Assembly (NCBI RefSeq): GCF_014805625.2
Contig: NW_023998417.1
Span: forward strand, 1,714,114 to 1,778,113
DNA: 64,000 nucleotides
Reading direction: 5' to 3'
DNA from: Glossina fuscipes
Taxonomy: Eukaryota > Arthropoda > Insecta > Diptera > Glossinidae
The notes beneath the pieces are model-generated. The model searched no databases. It worked only from the letters and a program-made list of their open reading frames with translations, and was not told the origin of the DNA. The translations under genes were made by a program, and so were the position numbers. Below are positions 1-11,900 of this stretch, in pieces (position 1 is the stretch's first letter; every line of letters starts with the position of its first letter).

Positions 1-1509
1 ACCATAACTCAAGAAGCTATGCATTTTATTCTTCTTAATATTAATAAAGAGTTTTTTTTTTTTTTGTTTGCTTACAAAGAATTGTCGTCTAATCGTCTTT
101 TGATGGTTTGCAATATGATTGGGGGTACGCTGGCCTTTTTCTCTCGGTAGGACTCTTTCAAAGTTGACGCCTAATGGAACTTGTGAACTTTCAACAACGT
201 TCTCACGATGGACAACTTTAACGTAATAGATGTTAGCACAAATAGGTCGTCCTAAGCCTGTGAAATCCACTTTCGCAGATTAAACTAACACATGGGCAAA
301 AATGATATAAAAACCGTATCTGAACATTTGGACGCTACTTGACTTGCTTCTTAAATGGAAGAAGCGATCCACCAGCAATTAACCAGTGAAGAGAAAACTT
401 GAGAAACTAAAGATTTCGCAGACTTTAAGATATACAAAAAGAAAAGAGTTTTTTCATTCATTATCGGGCAATTTTCTTAATCATTTCGGCTCATCTTCAA
501 GCTAATCGGAAGATAGCGGCACTACACGTTTTCTCATTGAATTAGATAAGCAACATAATATAGTGGTAGCTATGTTAAGTAAGGGAAATTGTAGATTAGA
601 TAGATTGATTTTTCAAACCCAACACGTTGTCAAGAGGCATGAAGGTTATGATTCTAAGGTGTTTGGATATCCAAATGAGTGCTTTTTTCGACTAATTGCA
701 ACCAAAAACGCTTGTGATTATAATTTCGTAATTAAATTTTTCAAACATGAAATTGTTCGTTGACTTATTTCGCAGCAGTTTCCTTTGAGGACCTTAACAA
801 AGAGTCAGTCGGGCAAGAGATTCTGAACGAAATGTTGAGACAATAGGCATCAACAGTGTTTCCAAACTTGAAAAAAAATTTTAATCAAATTTTGCTATCA
901 AAGCCTTGATGCTGTGTCCAGCGTTATTGCGTAATGCAGATATCCGAAATGAACAAAGGGAAATGAGGAAAGGAGTATTGCAGCTATAAGCAAAGCTTAA
1001 ATAAGCCTTCAATAAAAAAGCTCGCAATTTATTGAAAAGATATGTCTATAAACGAAAGGACGAAGTACAAAATCTTAGCATAGAAGCAACCTTCGAAGAA
1101 ATTCAATTATCCAAAAGCAAATATATACAAAAATTATGCGTAAAAATTAATTCTTGGTCCAATTCATGAGCAACTAACACTATGGGGTTTAAAATCAGAT
1201 GATTAGACCCTTAAATAAAATTAAACATATCAGGCATATTACTTTCTTAAGGTAAGTCCAAAAGATTGGCCAATGAGACCAATGAGAATGATAGCATTGT
1301 TGATTTTTGTCATTAATTTTCTGTTTAATCTTTGAAAGTCTACCTTTCTTGTTGCATTGTAATTAAATTTTTCGATTTTTATGTGAAGAAGAAATTTTTG
1401 AATGAATTATGATTTTATGGGGAGAGACTTCACTGTTCTCTGAAGAGGCCAAGAAAAAAATTTGATTTTTGAGTTATCAGTTAATAGAAGGCAAACGTAT
1501 TCTCTGTCT

Positions 1510-1510
<1 letters not shown>
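1..1510. other. No recognised gene
   Basis: AT-rich sequence of mixed composition with short frames only, for example 563-763, which is not recognised. The stretch 360-1140 is less repetitive than the rest and could be decayed coding DNA, but no motif supports a family. Confidence 0.5.

Positions 1511-1564
<54 letters not shown>
1511..1564. repeat. (CT)n microsatellite
   Basis: Nearly uninterrupted CT dinucleotides with one ttt interruption near 1551. Confidence 0.97.
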
Positions 1565-3000
1565 CCACTATCTCTCAGCTAATTGAATAAATTGGAATTT
1601 GTACGGTTCGGTTAATTTTATTCGAGTTAAGATCCATTCACACAAAATGTTAACGATTAAGAACTTCTGCTTTAATCTTTGCATTTACATGCGAATAAAT
1701 GTTATATGTAGTCATGTATGAATATATGTATACACTTGCATAAGTATTCATTACATATGTATGCGTTTGCTTTTGTTAGGAAATTCAAGTGTAAATGAAG
1801 TAGTTTAACACTTGAACGTGCATAATTTTTGAAGAACGTTTTTTTCGCATGCGATTTTTTTTTTTTCATTTAAATTGAACGCTGTCTTTTTCTGTTTTTT
1901 TTTTTTTTTTTGTTTTCATCTCAATTTGTTTTTCGAATGAATGCATTTGTCTGTAGAAATTTGTAACTAAGACTACACAGATAAGATTTATGCTCTTAAT
2001 ATTTTGAATAGTCTTTTAGCTTTTAGTGGTGAAATCTTATTTCCTCTGTGTTATTATTTGTATGATTATAAAAAAATTAAAGGATGTCATCAACTCATCA
2101 ACTGTAATAACTAAAATAGAAATACTAATTAGCGTTAAGCTTATTTAGAGCGCATATGAGAAAAAGGAAAAAATGACAAAAATTTTGAAAGCATTCAAGA
2201 AGTTGTAAAGTAAAAGTATCTTGTTTGTTTTGTGCTGAGTGAGATGCGTAACCATTTTATAGGCTTTTATATAATTTAGTTGAATATCATAAGATATTCA
2301 AGTCAACATTTTGTAGCTTATGTCTGCTTCAGATCGTAGCTTCTTAGCAAAGAATATTATATAATATATTTTTATTTATATTTATATTTTATTTTTGTTA
2401 AGTTAGTTGAGTGCGACTATGGCAGAGGAGCTTTTTAATGGATTTAATTGATTAGCTATTGGATTGGCTAAGAGAAATTAGGTTTAGGTAAACTATTCTA
2501 CTTCTAAACTATCTATAAACTTAGCCAAGTTTTCTATCACAGATCTTACCCGTTCTGTCTCAAAATTTGATGGTTTCGTTTAAGGTTAAGATAAAGAAAA
2601 ATTTTGTTTTTACTTTATTATTTTATTTATGTAAATATTCATAGGTAAAGAAAAACTCTATAGCATTTTTAAGAATATGTGCAAAATCAGCAGTAAATTT
2701 AGTTAAAACGAACTCGGCTTAGACTGAGATCAGGTTTATGTCAATCTATTCCTTGTGGTGTCTGTCCGTCTAATGTATTTTTCATTTGTTATAATGATGC
2801 GTTTTATTTAAGCTGAATAACCTATTGGAGGCGAGAAGTTTTGCCATCACTTCTCAAATAACACTACTGCTAGACGGTGTTTAGAAAATGTAGAAATATT
2901 AAGTTTACACTGTTGTTCACATTTTTGAAAATATTTTTTTAACTTTTCCATTGTTCTGCGAAATTTGATGTCAATAGCTTTATTTTTGCTGCCAGGAGAA
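1565..3000. other. AT-rich spacer
   Basis: T-runs at about 1853-1866 and 1897-1911. gtgtctgtccgtctaa at 2758-2773 may be a lone GTCY remnant. Nothing else seen. Confidence 0.6.
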
Positions 3001-3155
3001 TGGTTACCACAGACATTATACGGACGGATAGACCGACATGTTTAAATCGATTTAGGCTTTGATTCTGATCAAGAATATATATACCTTATAAAGTCTCTGA
3101 TGCTTTCCTTCCTTTCCTACTCATCCTTCGGCAATGGGTATAAATATCAAATTTT
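3000..3155 (-). mobile_element. mini-me-like repeat copy
   Basis: Read on the minus strand, this has ggagactttata-like sequence and a TA run (about 3072-3083), then gatcagaatc, aaatcgatttaaacatg, then a GTCY run (cggtctatccgtccg on minus). That order of TA run, core and GTCY run is the layout of mini-me elements described from dipterans. The piece has no coding capacity and no terminal repeats. Confidence 0.6.
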
Positions 3156-5828
3156 AGGTAAGTGTTTCGTTTGTAAAGTGCGTTTATAATAAAATGTTTG
3201 CTTTTTGACAGCAACTACGCGAGCAATAGACCGTTAACTGTAAAGGTTAAGTTCGTCCTTTAGGCTAAACTCAAAACTGATAATTTGTTCGTAGCGGATA
3301 GACAGGTTGAAGGACATAAATAGCTCAGCTCGATAGAGAAAATAAATTTTTTTTTTTGTTGGATTTGTAATTTTTAACGATTAAAAAAAAAAAAAAAAAA
3401 AAGAAAACAAAAGTTAACTATAAAAAAAAAATATTTGCGAATATTTATGTGAAAGCAAGAAAAAATTTTGTTGCCTTTCGATGCGTATGAATGACAAAAA
3501 ACCTCATTTTCTCAACAACACTGCTTTTTCGTTCTCTTCTTCTCTTCTTCTCTTCTTCTCTGCATCTCTGCTTCTTTTCATTGCACACGAAATAGGTCAA
3601 TCGTAAAAAAATTCACAGCAAATTCAAATCACTAACATACGGCTCATTCATAAGCGTGCATATGAAACACTTTTATGGCAATGCATACGCAATCTACCAT
3701 AGTCGGTAATCATCATCACCACCCAATGAAATGCCAACACTTTGCATAATAGAGAAAATCCATTCCGTGGTGGTGGGTGGAAGAGAGAAAGAGAGAAGAA
3801 GGGAAGGAGAATGAAAGAAAAAAAAAAAAAAAAAAAATGGAAAATGGAAAAACCTTCAATTACCAAGCAGCCTAGTATGTGACTGAAATACAATAAGTTA
3901 AATTTTTGTGACACCCACAAGTACCATTCAACGGCAAGAACAACAACCACAGCAACAATCATATATTTTCTGAATGTGATGGATATGCAGCAAGTGCAGC
4001 AGCAGCAGCAGCAGCAGCCGCCGCCCGGGTTATATATGTTTACGACTCTGTGCTTGTTTGTCTGACCAGACGTGCCACCGGCCATAACTTTGCCTGCTAA
4101 TGTAAATAATATACAGACATATGTATGCCGCCTAAGTGCGTATTCATCGAATGATATAAACCTGGTTATCCGCCTGCCGTTTAATATATCACAGTTGACA
4201 TTATTACGAGAAGAAATTTTGCATTTTATACTTGAAATTTTGAAAAGCTCTTGTTAGCACTTATTTAAGATTAAATTAGATTAAATTTACATCAAATTTA
4301 ATACTACAAGAATATAAATTAAAAAGCATAAGTAAATATTTTACTCTTTTGAGAAGAGAAAATTTTGCTACTTTTTCCCCCTCCCCTTTGTGAATGCGAT
4401 CAAAATGAAAAAAAAAAAAAAAAAAAAAAAGAAGAGATTTTAGGAATATATTCAATTGGATGGATGGGATAGGTTCATCATTGTGCTTGCAACATGTGCC
4501 TATAAATGCAAAATATATTCTATCCTCAGATGCCGTCCCCTCACCTACGACTGCGGCCTATTCTCGGAATTAAGTAAAAAAATGGATAGTTGGTGCTCTT
4601 AACCTTTATCAAATCAAATTAAATCCATCATGAAGACGGTCTTTATTTAAAGGATAATTGATAAGGACTGTGACGTCATAAAATGCTTTAGTATAACATC
4701 TTGCTTCAATTAAAAAAGAGAACATAGATGATAATAATGAAATTTATTTTTTCCTTAACCCATTTTATTATCTATCATTTACATCCGCCTGATTGGCCGG
4801 CCTGAATGGTAGGCAAAGGATTTCGACTAAAACTTTCAAAAAACTGATAGCCTTAGATGCTGGTGCTTTACGAGTTTAGCTTGAGAATTATTTCTCTGCC
4901 TATAAAGTTAATAATAATAATAATCTACCGCTTGGGTACCTACATAGTTGTGCCTGGGATAATTTACTGTCATGCGATATATATTAGCTAACGCCATATA
5001 AGCAGGATACAAGTGATCTCCACTGTCTTTCGTGATGCTATTATTACTACTGCAGCTGTTTCTTTATTAAAAATATTTCTTGAATTTCTTATGTAAATTT
5101 TGTTACATGCGTAAGTAGTATCTAAAATTCGCATCAAAGTCTACGTAGTTGCTTTTTTTGGTTGCTTTATAATAACACAAATCCTTGTTGCATTTGCTTT
5201 GAAATGTCATTCGACTGCTTGTCTTTTTGATTGCAACCGAATTGTACGAGTTAGTAAACGGTTTGCTCAACACAAAAACATCCGCGAAGGCTTGCTCGTA
5301 CATAAAGTATTTACGCATACACATTCTTGTTAAAGTAAGGATTAAGAATAGAAACAAAAAACTACTTTTAGTAAATGTCGAATGTCTGCCTTGCCAAAAA
5401 AAAGAAAAAAAATAGAAATAAAAAGAAGAAGAAAAAGATAGACAATGAAGCAACTCAACTTTAACATGTCGTACTGTGCTCTACAGCTAAGTTAAGTTAG
5501 ATTGCATTAGATTAAGTTGTAATCAGGACTCACCAAGGCTCAGAAAATACATTTCAAGTTTGGAACTGAGATAAATATGTTTGTAATTGTACATAATTTA
5601 AATAATATTATAAATGAATCCACTGATATGTATTGTCAAGGGCCTGAAGTGTATCATAAGTATCTTCTCGCTTTCTTTCCGCGTTAAGCTGACGGCCCGC
5701 CAACTTTGTTAAAAGTCGTTGTGTAATGGTTTTATAATTTTCTTATTCGCTTCTTAAACTGACTTAAGTAAGCGCATAATCATTGGATTTTTATAAGCCC
5801 GAAGGACCTCTTCTTGGCTATTCTCACA
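3156..5828. other. AT-rich spacer with A-runs
   Basis: A-runs at 3383-3402, 3818-3837 and 4408-4430, and a TTCTTC run near 3535-3560. Frames at 3648-4085 and 5103-5453 on minus are low-complexity (F/C/S rich) and are not called as genes. No TE homology seen. Confidence 0.6.
3978..4026. repeat. (CAG)7 run in a GC-rich patch
   Basis: Seven CAG units (3997-4017) followed by ccgccgcccggg. The plus strand has a short ATG frame, 3979-4065, reading MDMQQV, Q7, PPPG, then 11 more residues to a stop. It is too short and repeat-dominated to call a gene. A second CAG-rich patch (cagcagctgcagcagcagca) lies at about 30113-30136. Confidence 0.9.
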
Positions 5829-5949
5829 TACTCTCTCTCTATCTATCTCACTCTCTTTCTTTCTTTCTCCCTATCTATTTCACTCTCTTTCTTTCTCTCT
5901 CTACATCTATCTCACTCTTTTTCTTTCCCTCTCTCTCTCTAACTCTTTA

Positions 5950-5988
<39 letters not shown>

Positions 5989-6023
5989 CTCTCCCTCTCT
6001 CTCTCGTTCTCTCCCTCTCTCTT

Positions 6024-6058
<35 letters not shown>

Positions 6059-6117
6059 TTCTCTATCTATCTATCTATCTATCTATCTCTCTCTCTCTCT
6101 CGTTCTCTCTTTCTCTT
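5829..6117. repeat. CT-rich tract, 290 bp
   Basis: An almost pure pyrimidine block on the plus strand moves from (TATC)/(TTTC) mixtures through long (CT)n with ccctct interruptions to a (TATC)n run at about 6062-6086 and back to (CT)n. A frame through it (5783-6121) is only S/L/F repeat translation. Confidence 0.95.
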
Positions 6118-7528
6118 ATGAGAATATTGCACAAATTTTTCCTCAGAATTTTATAGGAAAAATGTTAGGGAAATATCCTTGCTGGAGGTGGAACACCCTG
6201 TACAAATCGGTCTATATCAGCTATCTTAGGTGGTGATCAGGTTCCCGTCGAAGCTAAATAGGGATTAATGAGGCATTATTGAGTATCCAGGATACGTTGA
6301 AACGAATAAAAATTACCCCAGTTTCTTTCACGTAACTGTGACTGAATGAAGAGCACTGTATGTACAACTAACGCGTATTGCAAGTGTAAAGAAAGGATTA
6401 CTTATATGAACACATGTTTATATATATGTAAATACCCTTAAACAAAACTAAAATGAATTGAATTGTATATAAGGCTTGATGCTAAGCACGGCATGTAAAT
6501 GCGTATATTCACACGCCCGCACATATGTAGATAAAAACCAAAAAGTGTCAAATAAACCCTTTTACTTAAGCGTAGCTAGTTTTCTCTTATATGCATTACT
6601 CCTCCAAGGTCTTTTATTCATGCATGTTTTGCCTGCTTTAAGGGAGATAGATGCCTCCAAACCAATTTAGGATTTATCTATAACTTGCGAAACAAGCATG
6701 CTTGCGCGTTTGTCGTTATTGCGGGCGACGTGTTACTGTCGCTGGCCTAAATGTGTTGATGTAGTTTTAGCGTGTGAAATGTTGTGCTTTTTTTTTCCTT
6801 TTTTTGTGTTTTTTTTTTTTTTTGCTCATCAGTAGTGTGCCGCATGCATGCATGCATGCATGTGTGCATGTTTAACATCTTCTTTCCTGCTTTCATTCTA
6901 TAGCTCTATATATGCATAAGTCTTTCCTTCAGCTGTGTGTACATTTCAAAAATGTTAACTTTTGTTGTTGAGAATGTATTTGTCTATGCATTCACTATAC
7001 CCTTTTGCAGTTGTGATGCGAATGTAGATTTTAGTTTTGGTACAATTTTATTCGTATTCGTTGCTATTGTTGTTGTCGTTATTTTTTTTATTTTTTTTTT
7101 ATTTTTTTTTTGCTATTGTTACTATTGCTATGCGTGTGTCGCTTGTCGCATTTGTCAAAGTCAGCTTAACAAGCTTAAAAAAAGTACACTGAAAACAATG
7201 ACAATAATATCATCAAAAACTTAGATATATATATGTATATATGTACTAAAATGCTTTAAGACATACACTCTGTACGTTGCATGTTAACGCGGAAAAACTC
7301 TTTTCTGCATTAACTTTTCTATGTATATGAATTTTCAAGTGCTCGCAGGCTTTTTGCATTTCGAAGTCAAACCTGAGCCTATTGTCTTTAAAGAGTCTGC
7401 AAATAAATGAAATGAAGTGCGCTTAAACGCTATATATGTATATTTTCTTCTAACAAAATTTTACTACTATAATGCAAAAGGTCTTATAATAAAAAAATGC
7501 AACCGAACCATAAAAAAGTGGCATAAAA
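6118..7528. other. Spacer without recognised genes
   Basis: Holds the (GCAT)n run, T-rich blocks near 6788-6823 and 7080-7110, and short frames. 6160-6360 is less repetitive but gives no recognised protein. Confidence 0.6.
6842..6861. repeat. (GCAT)n microsatellite
   Basis: Five units of the self-complementary tetranucleotide gcat, just downstream of a T-rich stretch. Confidence 0.95.
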
Positions 7529-7832
7529 ATTATTTACAATAAATAAACATATACTTTGAAAGCACGCTACTATAAGTTAACAACGAACATCGAACTAACA
7601 ACTCCTATATATATAAATCAGCGACTTAAAGTACTCTAACTGAGAAGTTTTGTCACTTATGAACCGGTATGCGGGATAAGACCTTTGAAAATATTATTTA
7701 CAATAAATAAACATATACTTTGAAAGCACGCCACTATAAGTTAACATCGAACTAACAAATCGCCGACCTAAAGTACACTGACTGAGAAGTTGTATCACTT
7801 ATGAACCGGTATGCGGGATAAGAGTTTTGAAG
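7529..7832. repeat. Imperfect tandem duplication, offset 164 bp
   Basis: The segment beginning attatttacaataaataaac at 7529 recurs at 7693. Both copies carry actttgaaagcacgc, ctataagttaac, gaactaaca, agtac..ctgactgagaagtt-like sequence and tatgaaccggtatgcgggat. Copy 2 lacks roughly 25 bp of copy 1 in the middle and otherwise differs at few positions. There is no coding frame through it and no inverted ends; it looks like a local, fairly recent duplication. Confidence 0.9.
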
Positions 7833-8194
7833 CTTACGTCGACACGGAGAAGAGATTATTTGTCTTAGAGCATCTCTAGATGCATATTTTTACTTATACC
7901 TAAACCCTTAAGGGGTGAACTGAAACGCAGCTTTCACCTTAACACATTTTGGGAACACGATAAAAGGGACTGAGGAAAAAATAAACTTAAGTTACCTCAT
8001 AACTTAAGCAAGTTAAAAACTCGCTTCAAGCGAGAGAGGATGAGCGTGAAGCATGCGTTTTGAAACTTATTATAGCCGATCGTTATTTAATTTCAGAGCA
8101 TTCAGTCTACCAGACGAAGCACTTTTGCGGTAGAGTTTTTAGGCGGTTCTAACCTCTAAGTTTAAATAAACACTTCTTTGATTTTTCTCCCTTT

Positions 8195-8618
8195 TTGTTT
8201 TCGTATAACTTATACGTCTTGCTCTTAGGTCTTATAGGTAATCGACATGGTAATGTGAAAAAGAATTATGAATTGTCAAGAAGAGGCGAAAGAGGCGGGA
8301 AATGCTTTACTTTTTATTGGATACTGGACTACAACTCGCTTTGTTTAAGTGGGTTCACTATGGTAAGTTATAGTTCTCTACGTAATGCTACTCTCTTTAT
8401 TGGTTTGTTAGGCTCATCTTTCCAATATGCGTTCTAGTAGCCCTGCTAAGTACTTCTATCAAGTTTTAGATCATTTGTTTGCTACATTTTTTCAGATACA
8501 ACTATTGATTTTCTATAGGTTCGCGGAGATATGCATTGCTATTCTCGATTACAAAGCAGAAGACATGACTAAGTTGTACAATAATCGTACAGTGATCACT
8601 TATGCCAATATTTTATAA
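8195..8618 (+). CDS. Weak two-exon candidate joined in frame by a 49-bp GT-AG interval
   Basis: Two overlapping frames, 8195-8437 and 8427-8618, come into the same frame if the interval 8363-8411 is removed. That interval begins gtaagt after an ATG codon and ends tttgttag, is 49 bp (not a multiple of three) and is pyrimidine-rich near its 3' end. The joined frame would be about 124 codons, with a hydrophobic stretch around 8480-8545, and would end at TAA 8616-8618. No convincing ATG context marks the beginning; the listed start is not an ATG. No family is recognised. An interval this short is at or below the usual lower intron limit in flies, so the in-frame join may be coincidence. Confidence 0.15.
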
Positions 8619-8639
8619 CATATATTTCCACTCATATTC

Positions 8640-9189
8640 CGGATAGCCGGTGTAAAAAGGTCTTCGATCTTTCAGCAATGAATAGAAGATATGATTACAA
8701 CATGATGCACAACATATTATTTACCCGAAGACTTTTTATACATATATCTCATCCGAGAAATGCTCCTTCCTTTGGTAAATTAAATTATTTTCTTAACTAA
8801 GGCTAAGGATATAAGATGCATTAATGTTTAAAGTGTTTTACTTTAAAAAAAAACGCCCTAACTATATAAATTGTTTAGATGTTCAAAAGTAGTATAATGA
8901 AATACATACACTGTTCTTATCTGCACCTTGCATAGAAAAACATTTGTAGTTGTTGTAGTTAAAAAAGATTTGGAGTAAGCAATTACGATAGTGAAGAGGG
9001 TCGACAGTTTTAATTTAAAATCTGTTGTTAGGGTTTAAAGTGTTGATTCGTAAACATTATTTTACAAAGAACATAATCTTTCATACGTCAAAGTATATTA
9101 AGTTTTCTTCTTGTTTTTCTTTTCGAAATATTTTCAATTCTCTATAACTTACGTCGTGAAAACTCAGAAGGACTTGAGATAGATACAGC
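8640..9189. other. AT-rich spacer
   Basis: No repeat, frame or RNA recognised. Confidence 0.6.
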
Positions 9190-9410
9190 TTTAATTATAA
9201 TGATCGATTCTATGCTTCTTTTTGAAACGATTTTTTGAATCTCGTCTGTCCGTCAGTCCTTGTTGTTTTCTTATGTTCAATCCATAGGTCGCTATTGTCG
9301 AGCTATTTTAATGAAATCTGGCATATCGGCATACTTTCGCCCAAGATCGGACGTCATTGAAAACGATTCGGATTGGGCCACTTTTTCGACCATTCTCAAC
9401 ATAAGCTCTT
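9190..9410 (+). mobile_element. mini-me-like repeat copy with conserved tail
   Basis: ataatgatcgattct, then gtctgtccgtcagtcc (about 9245-9259), is followed by a tail with catgaa/atgaaatctggca, cgcccaagatcgga, ttgaaaacg and ccactttttcgacc. The tail is shared with copies at 28725-28830, 47335-47540 and 60263-60420, so it belongs to the element and not just to the microsatellite. Confidence 0.6.
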
Positions 9411-10051
9411 AAGGTCGTTATGTAGATAATTGCATTGAACGTGTCTCGCTGTAGTCTTTTGGCTCACTTTTCCGGTCCATGTAAATTACGTAAAATATGT
9501 ACTTGCATTAGAAGCCTCGAACTTAAAACAAGTTTAGTCAACGCTTTTCTATTTTATAAAAAACGCCAGCGTTTTTCAGAAATTTATCATCAAATTGCTT
9601 AACACTTAACAGAAGGTGAAGTCTTTCAAAACGATATTACTTAGCAGTTGACTTTTACATACATTATAGAAGAAGAAGAAGAAGAATCATGAATTAATGT
9701 ATTTGGTGAATTCAAAATATTGAAGTCGACTTACAGCAGTTTTTCTTATATTGAAAGCTGCTAAGAATTAAATTAAAAAAAAAATTGAATAGAACTTGAC
9801 ATCAATTTATTGAATCCATCCATTCTGACTAAAAAAAAAACAAAAATATTGCGAAAAATTTCAAACATTGATTGATACCGAAAGGTTACCGCCTCATCCG
9901 TAAACGGTCTCTCACGTTTGTTGAAAGTTTTTTTTTTCTTTATTACGTTTTAAAATTCATTTAATCGGCAATCGCTAGCGTAAAAAATAACGCCAGGCGT
10001 TTAAAACAGTCAAGTGAATGCTAATTATGCATATTAAAAACAATCTTCTTT

Positions 10052-10119
10052 GCATGTATGTATGTATGTATGTATGTATGTATGTATGTATGTATGTATG
10101 TATGCATGCATGCATGCAT
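10052..10119. repeat. (TATG)n then (GCAT)n compound microsatellite
   Basis: About 13 tatg units grade into gcat units at the right end. Overlapping frames on both strands (YVCM or HTYI repeats) are translations of the array. Confidence 0.97.
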
Positions 10120-10414
10120 ATACGGGGAGAAAATGGTAAAGACCACACGTTCAAAAATATTGTTTGCATGTTTACAATACTCATAAATAACGATCAGTCT
10201 GTCTGGCAATGACAGAATGCAAAAAAGTAGCCAATAATACATTTCATACAACTTTTGCATTTTAGTTAACTTTTTCGCCGCTGAAACACTAAATAACATT
10301 TAACATTTTGGACATACGAAGAATATGTATGTGTTGTTGCATTTTTCAAGTTTTACTTAATATTTGCGTTTGCTTTAAAGTATACGCAAATTGAGGCCTT
10401 CAAGCTATATATAT

Positions 10415-10446
10415 GAGAGAAAGAGAGAGAGAGCGAGAGAGAGAGA
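10415..10446. repeat. (GA)n microsatellite
   Basis: Imperfect GA run with one aaag and one cgag interruption. Confidence 0.95.
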
Positions 10447-11665
10447 CGGATTCTTAAGACGTTAACTTGATTGCGTTAAAGGATTGTGATAGTGTTCTTA
10501 AGGGCCAATCTAATCTTTATGTTCTTTGGTTGAAAGTGCTTGTTACCATCTGTCATGCTTCCGACCACATACCAATAAGATTTACATGGTAAATAAATCT
10601 TGATAGTGGACAACTTGGAATAAAGTAAACATGATGGCAAAATTTATGTATGTGTATGCATCCATTAGCAAAAAAAAAAAAAAAAAAACAAAAAAAAAAA
10701 ACAAAAAAAGAAAAAACCCATTAAAGGTAGAAGAAAACAAATTAAATTTTTTTTTCTTTAAATACTTTATAGACATAAATGCAAATAGGAACATAAAATA
10801 TTGCCGAAGCTCTTGGTTTTTCTTAAACGATAATCTTGGTAAAGTTCCATTCTATTCTATCCTATTTCTAATTTGCACTCAATACATACCGAAGTATTGT
10901 ATAATCACAGATTCGCTTTAGGAAAACAATATGTGCCTCAGATGCAATTTCATGTAAATCTATTGCGTACAGTTAGTTACGTTTATTTTGAACAAAGTCT
11001 CTGTGAACTTAAAAGATTTCATGGTCAACTTTCTTGAAATCTTCTCCTACTCTTAGTCATTTAAAAATTTAGGCCTCGACATTTCGGCACTCAAGTAAAG
11101 TAAGACTGTTTAGTTGAAAAATATTGTAGTTCTCTACAGTACTCGTTGTTGTTGTTGTTGTTTTTTACGAATGATTTACTTTTTCAAAGAAGAGAATTCT
11201 ACTCTCATTAATAAATACTTGTTTTTGAGGTTTATACGAAGGCTTGTTTAGGAGCAAGGGTAATATATAAAAAGACCAATTATTTTGAGGTTATATCGCA
11301 AAGTTTCTTCTGCTTTTCAAGCGATTTATTTATGGAACTTACAGTTCGCACATTTTGCTTACAATTGAATATTTGGATCTTCGGGCATCGTCATTATTCT
11401 CCGAAGCAACCTGTGTCTTTACTTGCCAAAAACCAATCTCTATGTTTTGAAAATAGGCGTTAAAACAAAGACTTCATCTATTTGAGTCTCAAAATCGTGA
11501 TCGTAAATGCAAGGGTTTCTCTAATTTAGAAAATATCTGTTCAGAATTCCATTACTTCACGTTTTAGAAATCAATGTTGTACTATATAGGGTGCTGTACT
11601 ATTTTCTGAAGCATCTATGTAATACAGTCTAATTATGTAAATGCATGATCCATCATATCTACTAT

Positions 11666-11686
11666 GAGGGACCAAGCTCGTCCCTC
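11666..11686. other. Short GC-rich inverted repeat
   Basis: gagggac, caagctc, gtccctc: perfect 7-bp arms, 30 bp before the copia-like polypurine tract. Confidence 0.6.
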
Positions 11687-11713
11687 GTTTTGGCCTCACA
11701 GGTTCTTCGTCTC

Positions 11714-11900
11714 TGAGGGGGAGTGTTAGAGAGTGAGTTAGGCCAAGAGAGTTAGAATTAGAGTAAGTTAGGTTAAGAGAGTTAGAATTACAGTAAAGAG
11801 AAATTAAGTAAAGAGAAATTAGAATAATTAGCTTAAGCTGAGGTTTAGTCAAGTTTGTAAGTTAGAATAAAGTACGTGAGAGGGGACTTGGTACGGTTAC
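11714..11900 (+). mobile_element. Copia-like polypurine tract/LTR junction, possible LTR remnant
   Basis: GAGGGGGAGTGTTAG at about 11715-11729 is the kind of polypurine tract plus TGTT LTR start seen in Ty1/copia elements. The following roughly 175 bp hold a tandem 30-bp repeat, an aataaa (about 11864) and a possible CA end near 11900, which would make a short LTR. No RNaseH or integrase homology is readable upstream in any frame, and no second LTR copy was noticed in the window. It is a motif-level call only. Confidence 0.25.
11731..11790. repeat. Tandem 30-bp repeat, two copies
   Basis: 11731-11760 and 11761-11790 are the same 30-bp unit with three differences: gagtgagttaggcc versus gagtaagttaggtt, then an identical aagagagttagaatta. 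A third, shorter periodicity follows: taaagagaaatta at about 11793 and again at about 11808. Confidence 0.9.

Larger units (their letters stand above)
9411..11713. other. Spacer with microsatellites and A-runs
   Basis: (AAG)n at 9668-9686, the TATG and GA arrays listed above, broken A-runs at 10670-10716, and (GTT)n at 11144-11162. No gene recognised. Confidence 0.6.

Noticed and set aside
3648..4085. 145-codon minus frame
   Set aside because: It is driven by a CAG run (poly-C), an A-run (poly-F) and purine tracts; no motif and no ATG-based gene structure.
5783..6121. 112-codon plus frame, S/L repeats
   Set aside because: Direct translation of the CT-rich tract.
10018..10299. Overlapping frames with HTYI/YVCM repeats
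   Set aside because: Translation of the (TATG)n/(GCAT)n array on both strands.
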